From Zanthoxylum bungeanum (taxonomy: Eukaryota; Streptophyta; Magnoliopsida; Sapindales; Rutaceae), in contig SKCR01031862.1 of assembly GCA_019454045.1 (NCBI GenBank), positions 62,001 through 126,000 of the forward strand: 64,000 bases of DNA. The letters are read 5' to 3'. Shown piece after piece: positions 23,769 to 34,522 of the stretch. The translations under genes and the position numbers were made by a program. Below the pieces are notes generated by a model. That model had not been told where the DNA came from. It did not search any database and worked only from the letters and a program-made list of their open reading frames with translations. The first letter of the stretch is position 1; every line of letters begins with the position of its first letter.

Positions 23769-24054
23769 TTTGATTATGCATTGAGGTATTAAAATCGAAG
23801 AACAAAACTCAGTTCGGAAAATTCAGGTTTCAGGAATGTTGTCAAAAATCATTTTTGAGCATATCATCAGTTTGTTCACCTGAAGACAAGTACAATGGTA
23901 TTTTCCACCGATCAAACGAAGGCCGGACTAGCACGTATGCGCCGCACGCACCTGACAGAACACAGCTCACGCACTGCCACTCGTACTACGTACCGCACGC
24001 GCTCTATAGGTTGAAGACGACACACATGTCATCCACGTCAGCACCACATCAGAA

Positions 24055-24335
24055 GTTCCTATACAGTCATCTACCACGTCATAAGTTATGGTACAGTCAT
24101 CAAACACGTCATCGAAATGTCAGCAGTTTTGGTACAGTCAGCTCCCAAGTCAACAGTTCTGGTACAGTCACCCTACATGTAAACGCCACATCAGTGATTT
24201 CGGTACAGTGAATCTACACATAAACGCCATGTCAGCAGCTTTGGTGCAGTCAGCAACCTCGTCATCGCCAAGTCAGCATTTCTAGTACAGTTAGCTGTAA
24301 CATTAGTATTTTCGGTACAATCAGCTGCCACATCA
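24055..24335 (+). repeat. Leader tandem repeat, unit about 45 bp
   Basis: About six degenerate units are built on a TTCTGGTACAGTCAGC core followed by a C/A-rich half with CACGTCATCGCCA. They sit between the PBS and the gag remnant. Overlapping small frames (23855-24211, 24088-24285) only translate the repeat. Confidence 0.7.
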
Positions 24336-24439
24336 TCTGCCATGCCTTTGACACGCCAACATACTTGCTAAATTTCATTGAACCCCTTAAAGTCTCTAAA
24401 ATTTATATTTTAGCGCCATAAATTTTTAAAATTTACAAA

Positions 24440-25895
24440 TCAGCCCCTGAGATGGATTTGAACCAACGAAGAGACAATTCTAATTTTTAATCATTCGGAC
24501 GCAATAGTGACTTCCGATTTATGAAAATCAACCCCGATTTTATCCTATTTTCATTTTAAAACTTAAACTTAAATGGAAATGGAAGATTCAAATTTTGCTG
24601 CAATGATTAAGCTGATAGTTATCAATTACTCTCTCTGAAGACCTTGAATGATAGATTATTTGCACTGTAAAAATATGTGCGATGTGATCGAGAAAGAAAG
24701 AGTGAAACCAGGTTTTGTCAAAAAGAGTGATTGGAACAAACTCAACAACAGAACTCTTAGTCAGATAAAGCGGTGGATCATCCACATCGTCTTCCACAAC
24801 GTAGCACATGACATAGATCCGAAATATGGATGAAGCTAGAAGGCATGCACGAGGCCAAGACAGCTCAGAATAAAGCCTTAATAATGAGGCGTTTGGTGAA
24901 CTTGAAGTTAATTAGTTGAACTTCAGTAGCAGAACACACCAATGAGTTGTAAAGCCTGGTAAACCAGTATTCTTTAGTAGACATGCAACTGAAAGATTAA
25001 CTACAAGCCCGCATCTTACTTATTTATATTCCTGAGAGCTAAGAGATATTGGTGGTTACTCTCATCGATTCAATTTCATGAGGTAAACTTACCATGTCTA
25101 TGGTAAAAGATATCTTTTCAAATGATGATGTCAGAAGAAAAGACGTGGGCACAGATCGGACATAAGCCCTCATCACGGAGAATCCAGGAAGACAACGAGA
25201 TAAAAATCAAGATAAAGGGAGAGGTACAAGCAAAAGTACAGGCAAATCCATATACAGAAGAAAAACTACTTACAAGTGCTACTATTGTGGTATAGAAGAC
25301 CACTTAAAGAAGAATTACCGAAAGTTATAACGAGAGCATGGTCAAGGCAATTCCCAGTCGAAGAAAAATGATGCGCAGACACTAGTAGTTGTCTCATGAG
25401 ATGTATTCATCTACTCCATTCAGGAAGAGATACGTCTTCACACCGCAACTCAAGATATTGAGTGGGTGGTAGATATTGCAGCATCCTATCACGTCACCAC
25501 TCACATGGACTTCTTCACAACATACAAAGTAGGAAACTTTGATGTAGTGAAGATGGTAAATACCAGTTCCTCTCAGATAGTGAGAATTTATGATATTCAG
25601 ATGCAGAAAAATTGAGGGTGTACAATAACCCTGAAGAATATGAGACATGTTCCAGAACTTCGGCTCAATCTATTATTCGGGGTAACCATTGACAAATAGA
25701 GCCATTTTAGCAATGGAACTTGGAGAAAGACAAAAGTTATCATGGCCGTCGCCCGATGACATATTTGTGACACTCTATATGAGACTAATGTGAAGATGCG
25801 TGTAGAGAGCCTCAATGTAGTTAAACATAAGGTTTCTCAAAATCTGTGGCACTAGAAACTTGGTCACATGAATGAGAAAAATGTGACACTGAAAT
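24440..25895 (+). pseudogene. Tnt1/Tork-like Copia gag-protease-integrase start (broken)
   Basis: Gag-like sequence (about 24480-25330) is broken by many stops. Its clearest part is 24648-24833. A CCHC-like knuckle 'C-Y-Y-C-G-I-E-D-H' at about 25275-25320 has lost its last Cys (N-Y-R). The protease 'W-V-V-D-I-A-A-S-Y-H-V-T' begins near 25460 and carries D-I-A-A where D-T/S-G/A-A is usual. A GAG-pre-integrase 'L-G-H-M' ends near 25890, where homology stops. The residue pattern around the protease and 'R-H-V-P-E-L' is of the Tnt1 (Tork) lineage. No RT or 3' LTR remains in the window. Confidence 0.8.
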
Positions 25896-26927
25896 CTTCC
25901 AGAAATTTTTCGAAATAATTTAAAAAAATAAAAAAACGTTTTGGAAATAATTTAGAAATTTTTTTCCTGAATTTGGGAAATATTAAATATAAATCTCTGT
26001 CATCTGCGGGTTAGGATTCTCTTATTTTCCAATTTTACAAGTAAATTATAAATTGAAACTAGAATTGAGAATTGAAAGGACTTGTGCGATTCACTTTCGC
26101 TGCACATCTCCACCACTTTCTTGGGTTCTTCTAATTCGTAGCTCGATGTGACGAGGCACATTGCAATAAGCTAGAAGCTTGACGACTTCGCTACTACGAT
26201 CCCGCTTCTTTTAATCAGTTGGAGCCTTGGAGATTTGATTCAGTTCTCAAGTAGTCAACTGGCACCATTTTTTTTTAAAAAACTCAAGTAATTGAGTAGC
26301 TCCAGTTTGATTCATAATTATGTGTGGATTATCAGTAAGTGGGTAATAACTGTTTGCATTTTTCAATTATATGTATTTTATATTTATTATATAGACTAAG
26401 TAAGGATAAGCACACACTGAGAGGTGCTTGCTTTTGTAAGTATTAAATTAAAAATGGACCAATATACATAGATATCTAAGGTTTTGAATTTTGAATATAA
26501 TCGATGTGAGATGAAGTGTTTTAAACATTCAGTCCGTACTTATATACAGTCTATTTTGCTTGCTTATATACAAGTGTTGAAGATCAAATACAAATTATCA
26601 AAAATGGTTGTATTAAACGTGTAAAAGAGACCAATATATATGGAAGTCTAAGGTCTTGAATTTGAATATAATCGATGTGGGACGAATTTTTTAAATACTC
26701 AGCCTGTGAGCAGAAGACATTTACGAAATGTAATAAATTCAGCATACATATTTAATTTGTTTGTTAAATTTTTATTACAACATACATAGAGTTCGCTAAA
26801 AGGCTCATTTTCGCTTATATAAATTTTTTAGCAATGAACTTGTAAATTTCAGTGGATTTGTTAAGTTTTGAACTAGATTTCTGAGTATTATAAGGATCAT
26901 TGAATTTCTTATCGGATTTTACCGGTA
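25896..26927. other. AT-rich spacer with one duplicated segment
   Basis: No coding gene was seen. Two direct repeats of about 80 bp (26457-26545 and 26631-26711) share 'gaccaatata', 'tctaaggt.ttgaatttgaatataatcgatgtg' and 'actcagcc/ttcagtcc'. They may belong to an unrecognised element. Confidence 0.5.
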
Positions 26928-28172
26928 TCACTCCGGAATATAAGTACGCCAGAGTAAATGACATCACTTGGAATGAAAGTATATTATAGTTACTGGCATC
27001 ACGCCACAATGAAAGTATATCGGAATCACTAACATCACTTCAGAATTGATGTACAACGAGTAATGATCACTGGTAATAAAAGTGCACCAGAGTGATGATC
27101 AATTCAGAATAAAAGTGCATCAAAGAGATGATAACTCTGGAATGAAATTACATTGAAGTGATGATAACTCCGTAATGAAAATACATCGGAGTCCACATTC
27201 ATTTCAGAGTCAAAGTGCACCAGAGTGATTGACATCACTCTGAAATAAAAGTGCTCTGGAGTGATTGACATCATTCCGGAATAAAAATGCTCCGGAAAGA
27301 TGGTCACTCCGGAATAGAAGAGCATCGAAGCGATGATCACTCTGAAACGAAAGCACAACGGAGCGATGATCATTCTGGAATGGAAATGTACCAGAGTGAT
27401 AAATGAAAGTTCATCAGAGTGCACTTTCATTCCAAAGTAAAAGTGCACCGGAATGATCATCACTCCAGAATGAAAGTGCACCGAGTGATCATTTTGAAAT
27501 GAAAGTACACCAAAGTTACTGGCATCACGCCACAATGAAAGTACACCAGAGTGACATCACTCCGAAATGGATATACAATGGAGTAATGATCACTCTAGAA
27601 TTAATGTGCATCAGAGTGATGATCAATACGGAATGAAAGTGCACTGGAGTGATGATAATCCCATAATGAAAGTTCACCGCAGTGTGATAACTATGGAATG
27701 AAGTAAACTGAAGTGATGATAACTATGCAATGAAAGTACACTGGAGTGTTTAACACTCCGGAATGAAAGTACACCGGAGTGATGATCACTCCGATTTGAA
27801 AGTGCAGCAGAGTGAATGATATTACTCCAAAATAGAAGTGCTCCAGAATGAATGTTCACCGAATGGATGATCACTCCAGAATGGAAATGCATCAAAACGA
27901 TGATCACTCCAGAATGGAAGTTTACCAGAGTGATCAATGAAAGTTCATCAGAGTTCACTTTCATTTCGGAGTAAAAGTGCACCAGCCGGAATGAAAGTGC
28001 AAGAAAGTGATCATCATTCTACAATGAAAGTACAACAGAGTTATAATCACTCCGGGATGAAATCCAGAGGAGTGATCATCACTCCGGAGTGAAAATATGC
28101 ATAAATGCACTTTCATTCTGAAATGAAAGTCCGACGAAATGATGATCATTCAGGAATGGAGTACACCAGAGC
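26928..28172. repeat. Minisatellite array, unit about 33 bp
   Basis: About 35 degenerate copies of a unit approximating GATGATCACTCCGGAATG plus AAAGTGCACCGGAGT fill this stretch. Each unit contains inverted CACTCCGGA/TCCGGAGTG, so neighbouring units can pair as hairpins. Because 33 is divisible by three, minus-strand frames stay open and translate an 11-residue repeat (frames at 27104-27535, 27674-27982 and 27961-28149). These are repeat artefacts, not genes. A decayed outlier lies at 28468-28550. Confidence 0.9.
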
Positions 28173-28791
28173 GATTTGAAAATACTAAACCAATGATTTT
28201 TAATTTGAAATTCATCACGAGCTCATATAATTGGCCAAGCCCAAACAATGCGATTTTTTCGTCCCATTACTACTATACAAACACATCTAGTATGGAATTA
28301 TCAAAAGTTGAGCAAAAAAAAAATTATAATAATACTAAATCCAAATGCCTAGAAACTATGCCATGACATCCATTTTAGAACTAATTTAATTAATAAACTA
28401 ATATCCAGATCTAGGCTCATTTTGATCTAAAGTCCGTTACTAAACCAATATTGTTGTTTCATTAAATAGTGATATTTGACTGACATCACTCTGGAATTGA
28501 TTTACAACGGAATAATGATCACTCTAGACTGATATCACTCCGGAATTCATGCAATTTCCAAAATTATTCTTCTTGTACAAAACCAAACAGATGTATATTA
28601 GAATATCGAAAGTGAAACACATATAAATAGAGACCCCAATGGCTTTCAAATTAAGTGAAAACTCATCCAAACTTGACCCAACAAAGCATTGATTTGTAAG
28701 CATGGCTCTTTGTAAAAATATTTCCTTTTGGCACTTTCAGTTGTGAGATATGGGGCCAGGCGCTACCATTTCTACGCACCTAAAGCAACTT
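28173..28791. other. AT-rich spacer, nothing coding
   Basis: It contains the satellite vestige at 28468-28550 and otherwise no recognised feature. Confidence 0.6.
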
Positions 28792-28794
28792 TTA

Positions 28795-29975
28795 GGTCAT
28801 GTTCTCTTGGATGGAGAGGAGCGGAGAGAGTGAAGGACTTTCCATTCTTTTGCTACATAAGTGGGGAAGGAATTTGAATTCCCTAGGAATTCAATTCCCC
28901 CCAAATGGTGGAATTTGGATTCCTCACCAAAGGGTGAGAAATCCAAATTTCTCTCCCAATAAAAACATGAACTTCCAATATTACTATTATTAATTTTTTT
29001 TATTATTATTATGTATAATAATTAATATTTTTTTATTTTTTAATATGTAAAATAATTAATCATCTTTCATTACAATATTTATTACAGATTTTTTTAAATA
29101 TTCATTTAAAAAATATTTATAGTTATTTATTTTGTAATATTTACTTCAAAAAAATATTATAAAATATTTATAGTTATTAATTACCCTTTAAATGAACTAG
29201 TTCCAAAATATTTATTACTTTGTCATGTTCACGAAACTGGCTAATACATTTGATCATTATTATATGTGAATAATTTATTACTAATTTATTGGACGGAGAC
29301 CGGACCAGGACCTATGTCGGGAAAGAGCTTAAAGCCGGCCCGACAGGTCTCAACCTAGGTCCCTCTTCTGTCCCCGTCCCCGGGACGAGACCCAGGCCAG
29401 ACCCGAAGCTAGGGACGAGACTTGGGGCCGAGACCAAGACCGAGACCTGAGCTGGGACGGGACCTAGGACCGGGAACCGGACCCGGGGCCGAGACATGAT
29501 TGCGACCGAGCCCTGGGGCCGAGGATTGGGAGTCGGGACCGAGACCCTGCACAATCTCGTTACTAATAATATAATATTATTTATTTAGTTGTTTATTTTT
29601 CATATTTATAATTATTTATAAAAATAAATTATTTGTATTTATAATAATTTTATTATAAATATATTTAAAATTATTATAATTAATTAAAACAACGATAATT
29701 AAAATAACATCAAATAAATAAATTTTAATTTTAATTAAAAATACTTTTCAAATTTTAGATTATTTTTAATTTATAGTTCATTGATTTAATAAATTAATTA
29801 TTAATAAATATTGATATTGTGTATAAAATGATAATTTATCCATAAAAATTATATGATTTTTTTCTCTATAAACTTTTCTTGTATTAACCGAACAATGGAA
29901 TCGAAATCCATCACACATTTCCTCTCCTTTCCGCTCGTCTCATCTCTTCTGCTCTCCTTCCAAACAAACACTACC
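28795..29975. mobile_element. PIF/Harbinger-like non-autonomous element
   Basis: Flanked by TTA at 28792-28794 and 29976-29978, the 3-bp TSD typical of PIF/Harbinger. The left terminus GGTCATGTTCTCTTGGATGG pairs with the reverse complement of the right terminus (GGTAGTGTTTGTTTGGAAGG), and the similarity continues into GGAGAG purine tracts. The interior is AT-rich, with a GC-rich block at 29290-29558 and no transposase. A 3-bp TSD is weak evidence on its own, but together with the terminal repeats it is convincing. Confidence 0.65.
29290..29558. repeat. GC-rich GGGACCGAGACC-type repeat block
   Basis: About 270 bp of G/A/C-rich DNA lie in surroundings of very high AT content. They are made of degenerate 6- and 12-base units such as GGACCGAGAC, GGGACC and GGGCCGAGAC. 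The 80-residue minus-strand frame (29312-29554) is a translation of this repeat. Confidence 0.8.
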
Positions 29976-29978
29976 TTA

Positions 29979-30193
29979 GAGCTTTGTTTGGGCTCATTTG
30001 ACCGTTTCAATAAAATTAATAATTATGGAAATTATCATTTGTCAACAGTTAACCTAAAATATGAAATATCTCCGGTTTTTAAAACTTTTTATATGTCCAC
30101 CCAAGTAATAAAAAAATATTTACATCCAAAAATTAGTAATAGATAAATTTTATACCTAAAAACTAGTTATGAAAAATGATATTTTACACCAAA
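29979..30193. other. Short AT-rich spacer
   Basis: Nothing was recognised. A 97-residue frame (29853-30146) crosses the Harbinger-like terminus and is not credible as a gene. Confidence 0.5.
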
Positions 30194-30931
30194 CACGACT
30201 AGAAAACACGATTTTAATGACAGTTGTAAAATGGAAGAGATGACGATTTTTCAGCCGCCATCTCAAACGGTGTCATTATAAAAATCATATATTTAATCAC
30301 GATTAAAAAACCGTTATCGTTTTAAATAAAATAATGACGGTTCTTATAAAAAATCACCATACATTTTAATATTTAATGACCGTTTTAAAAACAAAATTGT
30401 CACTAATATTTCATAATAATGACTGTTATATATAAAAACCAATATAATATTTAGAGAGAATATGATGACGATTATTTGTAATAATCGTCATCTTATGTTA
30501 GTAGATAATATGACGGTTATTGTAATAAATGTCATCTTATGCTAATAGATAATATGATGGTTACTATAAATAACAGTCATATTATGTTTAATTTTCATTT
30601 AAAAATCTCAATTACACACCGTCATTTTTATTCTGGAATTTTATGATTGTTATTAATATAAAATTGTTATAGTATCACCTGAGTATTCAATGACGGTTAT
30701 ATAATAAATCGTCATTAAATATTTGGAGAAATGACGTCGGTTATTTTACAAACCGTCATTGTTACTCACTTAATATAATTTATGACGAATATTTATTTAA
30801 ACTGTCGTCTTTTTTAAAAAATTATGACGGTTAATTATGACGCGTATAACCGTCATAATTTTTTTTAATATCGGTTTTTATACTAAACCTTCATAAATTA
30901 TCCGTCATTTTTATGCAATTGTGTAATAGTG
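30194..30931. mobile_element. CACTA-like (CMC) non-autonomous element 1
   Basis: The left end CACGACTAGAAAACACG is one substitution from CACTACTAGAAAA. The right end, ...GTGTAATAGTG, reads CACTATTACACAATTG on the reverse strand. AAA lies on both sides (30191-30193, 30932-30934), a possible 3-bp TSD in an A-rich site. The interior repeats TGACGGTTAT/ATAACCGTCAT in both orientations at least a dozen times, like CACTA subterminal transposase-binding arrays. No transposase is encoded. Confidence 0.65.
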
Positions 30932-31509
30932 AAAAATTAATAATTTAAATGTAAAATATCTTTTTTAATAACTTGTGGTGGACATATGAAAATTTCAAAA
31001 ATCAAGAATATTTTTTTAATTTTAACTTAAGATTGGGATGCACATATGATAATTTCCATATTAACCATAAAAAAGGGGATGGCTATGGGATAGCCTAAAC
31101 AGAAGATGGGTTGGGGTTATAAATTTAATTAAATTAAGGGTCCAAATTGAAAAAAATTAATATATATTACAATAATGAAATTAAAAAAAAAATCTAATTT
31201 ATCGATAAAACGTCACATATTTTTAAATTATTCTCATTGCTCCAAAATTCAAAACCGCTCGCATTCAAATCTTTACCATTTTCAATTCTCACTCATACTA
31301 CATGCAATTTTTTTTTTTTTTAATCGTAGTACTACCAAATGCATTTTATTGTACTAAGAAATATACAATTTTTTTTTTTTAAGTTTTCCATTATAAATAC
31401 TGATAAACATAATTAACCAGGCTTGAAGTCAACCTAACGTCTCTCAAGCTAGATGTATCAATATTAAGTCTAACTCAAAAATCTGAAAAAAAAACTCAGA
31501 TCTTCTATA
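30932..31509. other. AT-rich spacer between CACTA-like elements
   Basis: A-rich and T-rich tracts. No coding frame or RNA gene was recognised. Confidence 0.5.
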
Positions 31510-32215
31510 CGATATTACAAAAAAATGGAGATTAAAGACCGAATATTTGGTCGGTAATCTCAAAAATTCAGTCAATAATAATGATTATTGATCGAATTTT
31601 TTCAGTCTGTATATGACTTGACGATAATAAATTACCGATCGAAATAAGATCGATCGGTAAATTATCGACTGAATTACCTACCGAGATATTCGGTCGATAA
31701 TTTCTTAAAAAAAATTCTGGTCGGTAAACTCATTGCATTTAAAAAAAAAATTGACAGGCCGCACACCTGGTCCTTAGTACCACCCAAAGACGGGCCCAGA
31801 CTAAACTCACACAATTCACATTTAATTATATAAATTAATACAATTGGTGTGACTTGAATCATTGATCTCAAGATATAAAAAATGTAAAGAATATGTGTGT
31901 GTGTGATATTAAATATTATATATAAGTTACCGACCGAAACTTAATTCGGTCGATAAAATGTCTACTTTTTTTTATATAATTAATATTATTTTAAAGACTG
32001 AATTTCATTCGATCGCTATTTATTATCAATTACAGACTAAATATTCGGCCGGTAATTATTGACACCATAAAATAGCACCGAATTAGTCTTCAGCGTCATG
32101 TTACAGTTACAGACTGAATATCAACTGAATATTCGGTCGATATTTAGTCAGAATTTATTTTTTTATTTTTCTCGGTCGGTATTTTCGGTCGATAATTATA
32201 TATTTTCTTATAGTG
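31510..32215. mobile_element. CACTA-like non-autonomous element 2
   Basis: The right end ...TATTTTCTTATAGTG (reverse complement CACTATAAGAAAATA) is a canonical CACTA terminus. The left end is less clear: CGATATTACAAAAAAATGG resembles a decayed CACTATTACAAAAA. The subterminal motif CGGTCGGTAA/TTACCGACCG and its variants recur on both strands near both ends. No matching TSD was seen and no transposase is encoded. Confidence 0.55.
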
Positions 32216-32342
32216 CGAGACAAGGTGTCTAATTAACTAAGAAAGCAATTGCTGATAAGAAGAAAATTCATTTTTTAAATTGAGATTGTGGCATGAATTG
32301 AATTATCATATAAAAATATTTCTTAGAAAAAAAAACTATTTT

Positions 32343-32554
32343 TGATAAGATTACACAATCAAGATGAGTAATTGAAGGGATAAAATCAAGGGATCTCAAA
32401 TCTTTAATAATTTGTAACATTTATCCAGTAATTAATTCTTTCCTTTTATTGTAATCTCTTTTGTATTTCAAATTTCAAACATTGTGTATATATAATGCTT
32501 AATGGCATTATGAATAGTAAGAGAGAAATATTATTCAAACTTGTCTTCTCTTCA
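32343..32554 (+). repeat. 5' LTR of Ale-like Copia
   Basis: TGATAAGATTACACAATC to CTTGTCTTCTCTTCA. A TATATATAA box is at about 32487-32495. It is followed immediately by the PBS. Confidence 0.92.
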
Positions 32555-32566
32555 TGGTATCAGAGC
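32555..32566 (+). promoter_or_regulatory. Primer-binding site TGGTATCAGAGC
   Basis: An exact copy of the canonical plant Copia primer-binding site, complementary to the 3' end of initiator Met tRNA, directly abutting the 5' LTR. Confidence 0.95.
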
Positions 32567-32623
32567 TGAGATCCATTATCTAAATTTTTTTTTTCCGACC
32601 ACATTCTCCCCCTTTTCTGTTCA

Positions 32624-34522
32624 ATGGCCACCGATGGTACCCAAAATGTCATCCCCAATGCCCAAGACCCAACAAAACCTCTAATCATTGTTACTATCCA
32701 CAACTCAATCAAACTCACATCAACAAATTACCTCTCCTGGAAAACCCAAATTGAAGCCACCCTCATCGGCTATGACCTACATGATTACATTGATGGAAAT
32801 CAACCCACCCCACCACGTACAATCAACACAAACAATGTACTTCTCCCAATCTCCGCATATCGCACCTGGCTACGCCAAGACAAACTAATCTTTGCAGCTC
32901 TGGTCGGCACCCTCTCACCATCTCTGGTTCCTCTCATCACCCAATCTACCACCACCTATGAAGCCTGGCAAACCCTTGCCAACACCTATGCCCGCCCCTC
33001 TCGTGGTCATATCAAACAACTCAAAGATCATCTTAAACACATCACCAAAGGCCCAAAATCAATAACCGAGTACATGCAATCTATCAAACAAAACCACGCC
33101 GATCAACTAGCCGCCCTTGGAAAACCTCTTGACAATGAAGATCTCATTGAAAAGGTACTTGATGGACTTGATGATACCTATCAGTCCATCATCGACTCTG
33201 TCAATGGCCGTGACTCAACTATTTTGTTTGATGAACTCCATGAAAAACTTATCAACAAGGAGTTATCTCTCAACAACAGGACTAAAACACCTTCCCACCC
33301 CGCATCTGCCCATCCCACCAATGTTCGGACATACAATCGACCTCATCCTCATCACACTGCCCAGCCCGGTCGGTTTGCCCCACCCACCAACAACCCTCAA
33401 CCGCCCAGAAACACTCCCAACAGCCCTAGAACAGACCGACCACCTACTCGTCCTTTTCTTGGTCGGTGCCAATGGTGTCACAACCAAGGTCATGTGGTCT
33501 CCCAATGCCCTCTCTTCCGCCAACACTTTCCACATGCGCAACAACCACCCCGCCCCAACAACTACAACAGCCCTCGCCAAAGCAGTCCCTGGCAATATCA
33601 AGCTAATGTCATCACCACCTCTTCCGCAAACCCAGCCTGGCTTCTCGACAGTGGAGCCTCACATCATGTCACTACCGATCTCCACAACCTTGCTCTCCAC
33701 ACTCCATATGACGGCACAGATGAAATCATGATTGGTGACGGCACTGCACTCCCTATTTCTCATCATGGTTCTACCTCTCTTAAAACTCATTCTCACTCTT
33801 TCAACTTATCTAATGTTTTATATGTTCCCACTATGAAACGTAATCTTATCTCCATTTCACAATTTTGCAAGTCCAATAAAACTTCCATTGAGTTCTTACC
33901 CTCTTCCTTTCATGTGAAGGATCTTCGCACGGGGGCAATTCTATTGCAGGGTCGGACTAAAGATGGTGTATACGAATGGCCGGCCTCCCCCACTCGGTCC
34001 CCTCTAGTCACCTTTCCAGTGTCAGAACTACTATACCTGAGTGGCATCATCGGCTCGGGCACCCATCCTCGTCGGTCTTCAAAAATATCATGTCCTCATT
34101 TAATTCAGATGTTGCTCTTTCCTCTTATCTTAAATTTAATTGTAATTCGTGTCAATGCAATAAAAGTCACAAGCTACCGTTCTCTTCATCTACTCTTACT
34201 ACACTCTACACCTCTTGAGGTTATATACACTGATTTATGGACCTCCCCGGTCTACTCGTTTGATAACTTCAAATACTATATAATCTTTGTCGACCACTTC
34301 ACCAAATATATTTGGCTTTATCCCCTCAAACGAAAGTCGGACACTAGAGATGTCTTTGTACACTTCAAGGCACTAGTCGAAAAATTCTTCAACCCGACCA
34401 ATCCTCACTCTCTACTCCGACAATGGGGGGGAATATCAAGCTCTCTCTTCCTTCCTCACCATCAATGGGGTCTCACATCTCACTTCCCCTCCTCACACTC
34501 CAGAACACAATGGGTACTCTGA
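32624..34522 (+). pseudogene. Ale-like Copia gag-protease-integrase part (frameshifted)
   Basis: It opens at ATG 32624 (M-A-T-D-G-T), 57 bp after the PBS. The N-terminal gag core has 'N-Y-L-S-W-K' and a UBN2-type domain. The CCHC zinc knuckle at 33467-33508 has correct spacing, and the protease D-S-G-A begins at 33647. The GAG-pre-integrase 'W-H-H-R-L-G-H' lies in another frame (33976-34218), so there is a frameshift near 33990 and a return near 34200. Integrase starts 'Y-T-D-L-W' and is thrown out of frame near 34425, stopping at 34522. Up to the first shift this is about 455 clean residues. Gag and protease could in principle still be made. Confidence 0.9.

Noticed and set aside
27104..27982. 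Minus-strand frames of 143 and 102 residues with an 11-residue repeat
   Set aside because: They come from a 33-bp minisatellite whose unit length keeps frames open. There is no domain and no conserved start.
26928..28172. CRISPR-like array
   Set aside because: The units are adjacent degenerate tandem copies without unique spacers, in a plant-type sequence.
29312..29554. 80-residue Pro/Val/Arg-rich minus-strand frame
   Set aside because: It lies wholly in the GC-rich hexamer/dodecamer repeat.
33263..33601. 112-residue minus-strand frame
   Set aside because: It is antisense to the Ale-like gag and linker, a shadow of the real coding strand.
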